From NCBI RefSeq assembly GCF_022581195.2, contig NC_061474.1:1-64000 (forward strand): a stretch of DNA of 64,000 nucleotides, written 5' to 3'. How positions within the stretch are numbered: position 1 is the first letter of the stretch; the number at the start of each line of letters is the position of its first letter. A program made the position numbers and the translations under genes. Shown here one piece after another: positions 31,707 to 42,373 of the stretch. This DNA is from Helicoverpa zea. Lineage: Eukaryota > Arthropoda > Insecta > Lepidoptera > Noctuidae. The notes under the pieces are model-generated. The model saw nothing but the letters and a program-made list of their open reading frames with translations. It was not told the origin of the DNA and did not search any database.

Positions 31707-33535
31707 CTTGAGTCGGTCAGGTCGCTGCGCGTCGGCGCCGGCGGCGGGCGGCGGCGCCAGGTGCGCCAGCAGCCGCTCCCGCGCGTCGGGCGGCGCCGCC
31801 TGCGCCGCCAGCACCCGCCCCGCCAGCGCCAGCGCCGCCACGCGCGCCTCCGCGCCCTCCGCGCGCCACGCCGCCGCCGCGCGCGCCAGCCGCGCCACGT
31901 CCGCCCCGCCCCCCGCCTCGCCCCCCACCAGCTCCAGCAGCGCGGCGCCCGCGAGCGCGGCGGCCGCGCGGTCGGCGCCGCCCGCGCCGCCGCTGCGCAG
32001 CGCGTCGCTCAGCTGCAGCCGCGTGCGAGGGCACGGGAACGACGCTAGCACCACACCGACTAACTCCGATATCTAACAAATATTCGTTATAAATATTTTA
32101 ACTGACTTTCCGACAACCCTAGATTTTTATTTTATTTTTTTAGTTAGGAACAGTAAAGCTTGAATATACAGTATACAGTACTGAAATAAAAATATAAAAG
32201 TTAACAATATTCTAGTCCACAGCACTGTTCACAAATAGATAATATAATACAAAAGCACAAAATATATGCTTGGTTATATTGCAGATAAACTAAATATTTT
32301 ATCATAATATATTTCTTTTTAAATTAAATACATATATGCACAAAGCTCAGTGACGTATGTCTAGCCAGACGAGAGTTCCTTAATGGGAATGTTTGTATTT
32401 TGATATGTTTGTCCGCGTATTCACCGCAGTTTAGCAACCAATTTGAACATATTTTTTTGTTTCAAGAGTTTCGCCAACTGTTTTCAAGGTTGTTGGTATG
32501 CATAACGTAGAAACTTAACACCCCGGGGCCCGATTCTCCTAAGTTAATAATATCAAAATCGAATAGAAATCGAATCGCAATATGATCGCAATAGCAGTTT
32601 TAACCATATCGGGCATTCTGCTACTAATATAGTGCTACCAATGCTACCAATGGTATTCCAACGACATTCGATTGGTTTGCGATTGGTCTAGGTATACGGT
32701 AGTTTGCTCTACAATCATATTGCAATCGTAAATCATTTGCGGACAAAATGATTCATTATTGAATGACAGAGAAGGATAAAAACGTTTATTTCAAAGAAAA
32801 AATAGCGGAATGCCACATACTTACGCTTCAATCGTAATCGAGTCGGGATCGGATCGCAGTCGAATGTGAATCGTATGTTGCTTAAGTAAAATTAGGAGAA
32901 TCGGGCCCCAGGTGTATGTTTCATAACATACATTCCAGTCTATGAAGAAGTCGGTGTCGAGATAAACATAGCTGCATCCTCTAAACACTGACTGCTAAAC
33001 CGATGCGCCTTTTTGAGTTATTAGAAGTCTATTTAATTTAATTTGATTTTTTGTGAAAAGTTGAACTGGCTAGGTTTTCGTCAATATCGCAGTCCAAATC
33101 CAGCTTTACCTGGTCGGGGGTGGCGCGGTCGTCCAGCAGCGCGTGCAGCGCGCGTGCGGCCCGCGGCGCCTCCCGCGTCGCCGCCGCCGCCACCACCAGC
33201 AGCAGCGCCGCGCAGCTCAGCACGTCCTCCGCCGGCGGCGCCGCACACAGTGCCTGCGCCAGGCGCGGCAGGCGGCGCGCAGGCAGGCGGCGCGCGGCGG
33301 GCGGCAGGCGCGGCGCGAGTGCGGCCCACAGCGCGGGCGCGGCGGCGGGCGGCGGCCGCGCGCGCAGACTGAGCGCGGTGGCGGCGGCCGCCAGCAGCTC
33401 GCTTTCGGAGCCGCTGGAGTCGCTGTGGCGCAGCGCCGCGGGCCGCTCGGCGTCGCGCTCGCGCAGCTCCTGCAGCTGCCGCTCGCACTCCAGCTCGCGA
33501 GCGCGCTGGGATGCTAACTCCTCCGCCGAAGGCAT
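31707..33535 (-). CDS. Unrecognised gene, at least two exons, Ala/Arg-rich helical protein
   Basis: Exon 1 is 33535-33110 (ATG, 142 codons, CAG|GTAAAG). Exon 2 is 32072-31707 (acceptor GTTAG, 122 codons, ending AAG|GTAAAC). Both are in phase 0, giving 264 aa so far. The N terminus is charged and helical (ELASQRARELECERQLQELRE), followed by SDSSGSESE, a likely acidic phosphorylation patch. The rest is Ala/Leu/Arg-rich with short helices, suggesting a HEAT/ARM-like alpha solenoid, but I do not recognise the family. If the second donor is not used, the frame ends at a stop at 31665 after 13 more codons. The true 3' end is unresolved. An MITE sits in the intron. Confidence 0.6.
32526..32908. mobile_element. 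Harbinger-like MITE, copy 2 (383 bp)
   Basis: TIRs GGGCCCGATTCTCCTAA and TTAGGAGAATCGGGCCC, with 3-bp flanks CCG and CAG (one mismatch). It lies in the intron of the unrecognised minus-strand gene. Confidence 0.78.
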
Positions 33536-35810
33536 CGTGAATGAACCCTAACAACATTACAATTTCAAATAAAAAAGACGTGTGGCACTCGGGGACTGCC
33601 GCGGTAAAGCTATTGCGTAGATTTTTGTACTATAGGTATATACTTTCATATTACACTATAATACTTAGTGAACGCCAAGGAAAAAGTTACAGGTGAATGT
33701 AGTGTAATAATTTCTTCAGACATATCATAAGCTCTTATAACGAGAAATTTAATGAAATAGATTTATTTAACCACCGTTTGGCAATTTTCAAAATTAAATT
33801 GCGCAATCAACTATTATAATACTCTAGTTAAGAAAAAGAAACCTTTCTATACTTGTGAATTTTTGTACTAGACGGAATGTAAGTATGATATACACCTACA
33901 CTAATTTGTTAAAATATTTTTTCTAATACCCACATGATTTATGTACCTACTTCTTTGCCGTATTTTGTTTAATTAATAAGTTATGGAACTTTAAGCCTTT
34001 GTGAAACTATGTAACCCTTTGTGTATGTCACACTTTACTGGCCAAGGGCCACACAACAATGTGAGCACCAGGGCCCGGGCCGCAGTATATGCATAGGCGT
34101 TTCAAGAGCTTTGGCATACTTATCTATAGTAGGTAGTCCATACTATTCATATAAATGCTTGTATCGTATCGTTAGTAATCGTCTCCGGATTCAAACACAA
34201 AGTTGGATTTTGATTTTGTTCATGATTATGCCTTAAGTACCTATCGGTAGTATAGGTATATGTAGTATTTGACTATTAATTAAAGAAATCCACTTTAACG
34301 TCAAACTGCAGTTTGACAACCACGAATCTAACCTGTTCAAGTTTTTTCTATGTGACTGTTTGTTTCCTAAATATAAATAAAAAAATATAATAAACAATAA
34401 ATATGTAAGCAACTGAGAAACTAACAGATTACTAACAGCTGTCTTTTTTTTTGAGTCTGTCAAGCTGTCCTTTGTACATCCTCTGCAGTGGCTGGGACTA
34501 ATCCAAAGTCAAAAAGTCTTACCAAGGTGTAACAGATGCTCAGGTAACTAAGTTGATGAGCTGAGATAGGCTCCAAGTATGGGTACTCAACTTTTTTTTA
34601 TTCAAGTGGAAGCCAACACCAGCATAGTCAGGAAAATGCAGGATGAATGATGATATGAGTGTAGGCGGTAGGAATATAATTTTGATATAGGGGAGAAATA
34701 TCTCTGTATTCCATCGAAACGTTTGCATTTGTGCATCAACAGATTTTTTAAATATATCTGCTTTTGCAGTTTTGCCAAAATTTTTAAAATTTTCTAATTA
34801 CTGGAGTGTCTCGAATCCATGACTCGTAAACCGCCAAAGCACATTGATAGTTCTGAAGAGCTACCAGACCAGACTTCACTTGATTTACCTGACTTGATAA
34901 TCATGTTATTCATATCTATAAATCACTACAAAGATTCGGGCGAAACTATGATGAAATAATTGAACACACAAGTTAAAGGAAATTCGCGATAGGTACCGAG
35001 TCATTGGCAGACGAGTTGACTTTTATCAGCGGCAGATCATCACAGTCCTCTTCCTCATTCATGATCATCACTGTAAGCGATATTTACGTTGCTGTGAAAC
35101 AATAGCAAAATTTTCAAATTATCTTTTTCACACGCAGTGGGGCAACGGAAACCGGCAACTCGATTCTCGATCAATTCCTGTTTATAAGTCTCAGTATAAA
35201 CAAATGTACACTGTATTAATCACAACAAAACTCAAAAGACAACTGTCATTTCGTCCTCTTTGACGTTTGAAACGTCAAATATCTGACATTCCTTATCAGA
35301 TAATGATAAGAATGACATGGACAATGAAGACTCAGATTATTACGATCAAAAATAGAGCATTCATAAAGTTGGCGCTGTTGGCAATGAATTAACAATTATT
35401 CATTGGAAGTTAGCCAAGATATTCTTGAGTTTACATTACTATTTTTTCGTTTGTCCCTTCGCCAGATTTGTTTTCAGTTCATTGAGGAAAATTACACACA
35501 TTGCTGATTTTTTAACAAGTACAAAGTGGCGATTTGATGGACTTCAGTTAGTACATAGCTAAAAGACCAAGACTCGAAATCAGTGCTCAGAACACGATCG
35601 ATCTACTTTGCTGTCAAACAGTTATCTGTCACTCCTAGTTATTGTTCTTGCGCAGAAAAACAAAACAAACGTCATCCCTTGGTATTGTGTAGTTGGAGAG
35701 TAATTAATTAATTTGATCGACGCGTGATAGTCCGGGGCAGTAACCCCGTTGGGCTCGAAGGAGCCGCAATCGAGCGTACCGAGGCGGAGGAGGCGGCGGA
35801 GTCGGGCGCG
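33536..35810. promoter_or_regulatory. Divergent intergenic region between the unrecognised gene and fem-1
   Basis: 2.3 kb, AT-rich, presumably with promoters for both flanking genes. GC content rises sharply within 100 bp of each start codon. No TATA box, gene or clear repeat was recognised. Confidence 0.35.
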
Positions 35811-38800
35811 ATGTGGGAGGAGGGCAGCAGCAGCAGCGCGCCGGGCAAGGACAAGCAGGACGTCGCCAAGCTGCACGACGCCACGTTCCACGAGCTCATG
35901 CAGGAGTGCCGCCACTCGGCGCCCGGCGCGCGCCTCTCCGCCAAGCTGCGCACGGCGCTCGAGAGGTACGTGCACTGCGAGTGCTGCCTAGCTGTGCAGC
36001 TGCACTCACCTCATCCCATTCCCGGCTCGATTGCTTTGTGGGTTTTAGAAAAGTTTTTGATGATGCAGCCTAGAGTCTAGAACTTAGTTATTGATCAGGG
36101 GCGTAGCTACCGCCGTATCTGCCGTATCAATTATACGGGGCCCCCGGGCCACGGGGGCCCCAAAAGTGTGTAAGGACAAAAAATAAAAACTTCCTAATTT
36201 ATTTTATTTTACAAATATCAAAATTCTGAAAAGCAATTCTTTTTTTTTCCCGCCTTAAGCGTGCGTTCAAAAGTTAACAACACTACATCGTTATGGCGGG
36301 CTGCGGGACTTCCCCGTTTTACTTACTTCATCTTCAACTCAGCGGGGAATCCTTCATCGATATCGCGATTTACGTGTACGTTGTTGTAATTTACATTGGA
36401 TAACCACGGAGTTAGTAGCAGCATAAGGGGGGAGAGAGGGCGGTCCGCCACTGGTACATACCACGTCTCGGGGGGTGCCATCTCGGTCGACACATATCTG
36501 CACGACCAGGATGGCACGGGCAGAAGGGACAAGTCACTGAGGGTGCCATTCTAATCTGCAAAGCCTAGGTTCACTACCAGTCACTGCATGCTATTCAAAG
36601 AAGACGGATCGCAATCCATACAAAATTGCCCCACGTCCTATAACAATGTGACGAATCTCAAAAAAAAGATAAAAATGTTAAAAATAATATGGCATACTCT
36701 CTAATTTCTTTTTTTCACACCTTCATATGAAAAAAATGCTTTAAAGATTGTTTAGGCGCTGTTACGAAAACATCGTTCATGGGACTATTTATGGAATATT
36801 TTATTAAATTATTTTTTTCTCAAAACTTAAAAATTTCACACTGATTTTTAGGGTATAGTTAGAGAGTTGATATTTTCACAGATGATGTATTTCTGTTGCC
36901 GCTATAACAACAAATACTGAAAACTAGAATTAAATAAATATTTTGGGGGGCTCCCATACAACAAGCATGATTTTTTTGTCCGTTTTATAAATAATGGTAC
37001 CTACGGAACCCTTCATGCGCGAGTCCGACTCGCACTTGGCCGGTTTTTATAAAACATGTTTGGGTTTGGTTTTTGTGGTTATATCCCAAATTTCAAAAAT
37101 AGCTCTTTATAAGTTTGCAATGACCCGTTTCCGGTTTCTTTACGTTAAATTAAACCTAGCAAAAACCACCACGAATGATTTCTACACGATTTTTAAGTAC
37201 TTTTATTTACAATTTTAATCCATGATTATTGGGTGCTCAATAGTTAGTCCGCCGCGGGTGCCACCCGATGCTACGCCGCCACCGCACGGAGTGCAGTGCA
37301 CTGTTTATTTACGCGCTTTATATAAATATGCATTAAATGAGTGAAAGGAAAATAGATTATCCCAGCGGCGCTGAGAAAAGAAAAAGTTAACAGAAAAGGG
37401 AAGAGGTTATAAAAAAAGTGCCATATAAGGGCCTCCAAACAATTTTTTATACGGGGCCCCGACAAGGCAAGCTACGCCACTGTTATTGATCTGCCATTGC
37501 ATGGTTTACAAACATTCCTATTCACAAAATTTCATGTGTATGTGTGAAAAAGAAATTGTTGATGTTATAAGTTCGGCCATTCAGAGAATGCGTTCCTGAC
37601 ACGTCGCGATTGAACTGACGACGTAATAACATTCATTGATTATTGATATAATAATGTTGTTTTAATGCTCCTCAATTGTTAAAACGGTAAACAACCAGCA
37701 AAAATATTTTTATCGTAACTGCAACGCCATTGCAAAGTTACGTCGTCAGTTCAATCGCGACGTGTCAGGAACGCATTCTCTGAATGGCCGAACTATAGTA
37801 TATGTCGGAGGGGCGAACACATCAGAATGGCACTATTGTCCGACATCAGTTAGGGTAATCGTACAAAGAGATAACTCAAAAAAACTCAAAACTCAAAAAC
37901 GTTTGTTCAAATTACTAAGAACAAAAGACAGCCCCCAAAACACCCGCCCTTCGCCACTTCCTATGTGTTTTGGCTGGGAAGAAGAAGTGGCGGAACAAAC
38001 TCCCCAGCAACACATGTCTGTCTGTTAGGTTAGAAGAACCTCACCATTCGATAGACGTTACAATAACCTTTACACACTACAATATGGATCTACAACGGTA
38101 CTACAACACAACACTAGGTACACTAAACGTGACGTAGGGCAGTTTCGAGATGTGCGCAGCACAACGACTCGACCAAGACTGAGCTCCGCCAACGCCACGC
38201 TGACCACCACGACTCTGCCAAGCGTGCCAAAATGTTGTTTCAGCGGAAATGCCACCAGATGGCACGCTTGCGTCTCGTTTAGTGTCCGTACTATTGACAG
38301 TCTCCGACATATATTTGTTTTTTTTTTCAAATAGTACAAAATGCCTAAACTTGAAACAGCACTAAGCTGCAATGTGAGGATATAAAGTGTTCTTCAAGAG
38401 TACTTTTATATGTCATCTCGTTTGAAGACAGACAGATCAGACAGAGAGGCAGACAAAGAGGACCAAAATGTTCTTTCGGAGAAATAAAATTTATGTTCAC
38501 ATTCGCAAATAATAAAAAAATTACATTCATTATATCATATGAGATCAACCACAGTGGCGGTCAGTCTGCTAGGCAAAGTCGTCTTTAAAGTAGGCTTTGA
38601 GGTACTAGATTTGCACTTTTTATCATCAATATCACAATAGGACAACAAAACACCCCCCTTTCACCACTTCCTAGTGTTATGGCTTTCGAGAAGAAGCAGG
38701 TGTACTGAAAGAGATTTCATGTGAGATGTTGAAGGGGGGGGGGAGAGGGTGGAATCAAATCTCTCGACATCTCACCAAGGGGGAGGGAGGGGCAGAAAAT

Positions 38801-41320
38801 TAAAAAAAACACCTCACACCCTCTTTCCTGTGGTATTTCCATATTACGAGTGTGTACAAAAATTTATAAATAAATATATAAGAAGCTGCTAAGAACAAAC
38901 TTCTCAGCAAGACAGCTCTCTCTCATAGAGAGCTGTATGAGGGATTTTCTTTATATCAAATATAATTAAAAATATATATTATACTTTATTGCACACATAA
39001 ATACATTTTGACACACTGAAATATAAATACTTTTGGCACATTGGGATTTTCTTTTTCATCTTCTCCTAGCTGATGCCTTGTTTGTACTGATCTTTGTACG
39101 TTTCTTGGACAAGTTCCTGCGATGCGACATGGCATCGCAGTTGAGTGTAGTGTGTACTAGATGAGCGATGCTGATGTAGGCAGTGCGTGCGCAGGATGAG
39201 CCCGGCGGAGCGGCGGGCGCTGTGCGGGCGCAAGCTGGACGGCTGCGCGCCGCTGTTCGTGGCGTGCAAGCGCGGCAACGTGGAGATCGTGGAGTACCTG
39301 GTGCACGTGTGCGCCGCCGACCTGGAGCAGCGCGGCGTGTACGAGGTGCCCGACGACCGCTCCGTGCACACCGTCACGCCGCTGTGGTGCGCCGCCGTGG
39401 CGGGCCGCCTCGAGGTGCTGCGCGCGCTGGCCGACGCCGGCGCCGACGTCAACGCGGGCTCCGACTCCGGCTCCACGCCCGTGCGCTCCGCCTGCTTCAT
39501 GACGCACCTGGACGTGGTGCGCTTCCTGGTGTCGCGCGGCGCCGACATCCACCGGCCCAACCACAACGGCGGCACGTGCCTCATCAACAGCGTGCAGTCG
39601 GCGCGGCTGTGCGCCTTCCTGCTGGAGCACGGCGCGGCCGTCAACGCGCGCGACACGCAGCTCAAGACCGTGCTGCACTACGCCATCCAGGAGCACCGCG
39701 TGGAGACGGCGCGGCTGCTGCTGGAGCACGGCGCCGACCCGCTGCTGGCGTCGCGCGCCGGCGACGACGCGCTGCGCACCGCCTGCCTCAAGGGCGCGGC
39801 GCAGGTGGTGAGTCTGCTGGCGGGCCGCGTGCGCTACCCCGCCGCGCGCCTGGCCGACGCCTACGAGCTGCTGGGCAGCACGCAGCTGGACGAGTTCAAC
39901 GACGTGACGGCGGCGCTGGGCGCGTGGCGCCGCGCCACGGCCATCCGGCACGGCGGCGGCGCCTACGTGGCCAAGCGGCCCGTGCGGGCGCCGGCGCCGG
40001 CGCTGGGCGGCGCCCGCGAGTGGCGCAGCGCGGCGGAGCTGGAGGCGGCGGCCACGGACATGGACGCGCTGCGCGTGCAGTCGCTGCTGGTGGTGGCGCG
40101 CGTGCTGGGCCCCGACCACAAGGACACGGTGTTCCGCCTCATGTACCGCGGCGCCTCTTACGCCGACGCCTTCCGCTACCAACGCTGCATCGACCTGTGG
40201 AGCTGGGCGCTGCAGCTGCGCATCGAGAAGGACTCGCTGCTCTCGGCCGGTCAGTGCACTCGCCCACTTCTCTCCTCACTATCATACTAGACTTACCAGT
40301 AGTATTTGAAATAAATACTATATAAGTTAGAATTGAAGTTAGTTTGCTCTACAATCATATTGCAATCGTAAATCATTTGCAGACAATATGATTCATTGGT
40401 TAATTACAGAAAATGATAAAAACGTTTATTTAAAAGAAGGCATTGGAAAGGGGGTCGGGGTGTTTGACGTACTAACCTTCCAATATACTTTTTAATGATT
40501 TGATATATGTATTTTGAAATACGATGTTTCACGTACGCTTAAATGATAATGTCCTCCCCCCGCAGACACGTGCCACACGGCGTGCGCGCTGACGCGGCTG
40601 ATGCTGGACGCGCACGCGGGGCGGCTGGAGCACGCGCGCGGGCTGCCGCAGTTCGGCGACGTGCTGCGCGTGTTCCGCCTGCTGGCCGCCGAGCTGCCCG
40701 CCTGCCGCCGCCTGCTGGACGCGCGGCCCGTGTTCAAGGCGCAGGCCGACACCTTCGACCGCGCGCTGCGCTGCGTCACGCACCTGGTGTTCCTGCTGCA
40801 GGCGCGGGCGGGCGCCGGCGAGCGCGAGGAGGTGGGCGCGGCCGTGCGGGCGCTGGTGGCGGCCGACGTGCGCAGCGCCCACACGCGCGACACGCTGCTG
40901 CACCTGTGCGTGTCGCGCCTCAACGTGATCCGCTCCACGTACTTCGCGGACGAGCCGGACGCGGCGCCCGTGTTCCCGCACGCGGGCGTGGTGGCGCTGC
41001 TGCTGGCGTGCGGCGCGGACGTGCGCGTGCGCAACGAGGCGCGCTCCACGCCGCTGCACGTGGCCGCCATCCCGTACAACTTCAGCACGGAGCTGGTGCG
41101 CGTGCTGCTGGCGGGCGGCGCGCACCTGGACCAGCCCAACCGCTTCGGCGACTCGCCGGCCGAGCTGGTGGCGCTGAACCGCGGCTCGCGCGTGCGCGTG
41201 CTGCAGCACGTGACGCTGGCGTGCCTGGCGGCGCGGGCGCTGCTGCGGGCCCGGCGCCGCCTGCCCGCCGCCGCGCTGCCGCGCACGCTGCACGACTTCC
41301 TCGACCTGCACCGCGCCTGA
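35811..41320 (+). CDS. fem-1 homologue, ankyrin-repeat CRL2 substrate receptor, 3 exons
   Basis: 654 aa from exons 35811-35965, 39195-40249 and 40566-41320 (GAGAG|GTACGT, GCAG|G, GCCG|GTCAGT, GCAG|AC). Phases agree and the stop is TGA. N-terminal ankyrin repeats span about 67-265 (APLFVACKRGNVEIVEYL, TPLWCAAVAGRLEVL, TPVRSACFMTHLDVVRFL, LHYAIQEHRVETARLLLEHGADP). A central FEM1-type helical region contains MYRGASYADAFRYQRCIDLW. Two more ankyrin repeats (TLLHLCVSRLN, TPLHVAAIPYN) precede the VHL-box-like tail LACLAARALLRAR...LPRTLHDFLDLH. FEM1 proteins recruit substrates with C-terminal degrons to cullin-2 ubiquitin ligases. The ATG was chosen because no upstream in-frame ATG is nearby. Exons are almost saturated with G/C at third positions. 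Confidence 0.92.
36096..37482. mobile_element. Non-autonomous hAT in fem-1 intron 1 (1387 bp)
   Basis: TIRs CAGGGGCGTAGCTACC and its counterpart GCAAGCTACGCCACTG with an 8-bp target duplication TTATTGAT (36088-36095, 37483-37490). No transposase was seen. The interior includes a segment ending GCGCGAGTCCGACTCGCACTTGGCCGG (about 37015-37045), related to text near 48925. Confidence 0.82.
37570..37794. mobile_element. Mariner/Tc1-like MITE, 225 bp, with ~56-bp near-perfect TIRs
   Basis: AGTTCGGCCATTCAGAGAAT... at 37570 is matched by its reverse complement ending at 37794, with an AT-rich centre of about 110 bp. Flanks are TATA-rich, consistent with a TA target. It lies in fem-1 intron 1. Confidence 0.75.
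37921..38016 (+). repeat. Interspersed repeat, copy 1
   Basis: ACAAAAGACAGCCC...AGAAGAAGTGGCG...CCCCAGCAACACATGT, about 96 bp. It is nearly identical to 61539-61635, and a poorer relative lies near 38645-38715. Class not recognised. In fem-1 intron 1. Confidence 0.65.
40335..40440 (+). mobile_element. Harbinger-like MITE fragment in fem-1 intron 2
   Basis: AGTTTGCTCTACAATCATAT...CGTAAATCATTTGCAGACA...AACGTTTATT matches the interior of the MITE family (compare 24070-24170). Both terminal repeats are missing. Confidence 0.65.
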
Positions 41321-41371
41321 GCGCGCCTCTACGCTACTACCTATCTTATGCTAAATTAGTCTCAAAATTAT

Positions 41372-41377
41372 AATAAA
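41372..41377 (+). terminator. Poly-A signal of fem-1
   Basis: AATAAA 52 nt after the stop codon. Confidence 0.7.
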
Positions 41378-41552
41378 ACTACGTATCGAATACTCAAGCT
41401 TTTTAATAGTCTCTCCATTACAAAACATCACAGATTCAAAAATTACTTAATAAATAATGTTCCAGCAAGTTCACAACACCTTCAGATCTATACATACGGA
41501 CATACGGTCTACAACAGAATAAGTTCGCATGAGCCGCTCGCGCGCCCGCTGC

Positions 41553-42023
41553 CGGTGTTGCCAACTCTACGTCTTTTTACGTAGATCTACCTACCTTCAA
41601 TCCAATCAACGTAATTTCTTAAGATGTACTTAATTATTTGTAAATTTTAAATTTAAGTTCTACAATTAAGTAATTGGCTTTTAAAGCCGTGTAAGTCGAA
41701 TAAATAAATAAAAATAAATCTATACACAATAAATCTATATTTATTTATTTTTATACCAAGAAGATAGCAGCCACAGCCTATATACTAAATAACATTTTTT
41801 AACGATTCATAAAAGGTTTTATTGATCATATTTACAAATGTTTACAATTAAAATCATAGACTGGCCTCAACGTTTTCCTCAGTTTCACTTATCCTAAGAC
41901 CATTATTTTACCTCGAAAAAAATAAACGTAGATCTACGGACTTTGCATATGCAATTTTAATCAATTCTACGTAATTTTCTCATCTGGTATACGCAGTTCC
42001 CAAAATCCGAATTGGCAACACTG
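41553..42023. mobile_element. MITE with GTGTTGCCAA ends in the fem-1/knk spacer
   Basis: CGGTGTTGCCAAC at the left and TTGGCAACACTG at the right, both flanked by GCTGC. The interior is AT-rich with repeated CTACGTA/ACGTAGATCTAC motifs near each end. The ends resemble hAT, but only 5 bp of duplication is clear. Confidence 0.55.
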
Positions 42024-42268
42024 GCTGCGCTCCGCCGCGCTTCTAGCGGTGTGCGCTGGGCCTAACACTGAAAGATTTTTCCAATCGGACCAGTAGTTCC
42101 TGAAATTAGCGCGTTCAAGCAAACCGACTCTTCAGCTTTATAATATAAGTATAATTTGTTGATTATCTTCTAGATTGATTCAGGAGTATAAGTTTATGTG
42201 TACGTAAATTATTCGAACGCCTGCACAACTATTGCCATATTGAAAAATACATTTTGAATTTATACATT

Positions 42269-42274
42269 TTTATT
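42269..42274 (-). terminator. Poly-A signal of knickkopf
   Basis: AATAAA on the minus strand (TTTATT on plus), 100 nt past the knk stop codon. Confidence 0.65.
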
Positions 42275-42373
42275 TAATTTATTTAATAATACACTGGTAC
42301 ACTAAAATTGGTACAAGCGTCAGTTCGTATATGAGGTACTGTTTCCTCAGTGAGTCAGTTCGTCCGATTGCAG

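Noticed and set aside
33043..33551. Plus-strand open frames opposite the unrecognised gene
   Set aside because: Low-complexity Ala/Arg/Ser strings without splice context; the minus strand has ATG, charged helix and a consensus donor.
38720..38790. G-rich run as a functional G-quadruplex
   Set aside because: A short homopurine microsatellite in an intron; nothing else supports a function.
39157..41311. Long minus-strand open frames opposite fem-1 exons 2 and 3
   Set aside because: They mirror GC-saturated fem-1 codons, are His/Arg/Ala-rich with no family features, and vanish outside the exons.
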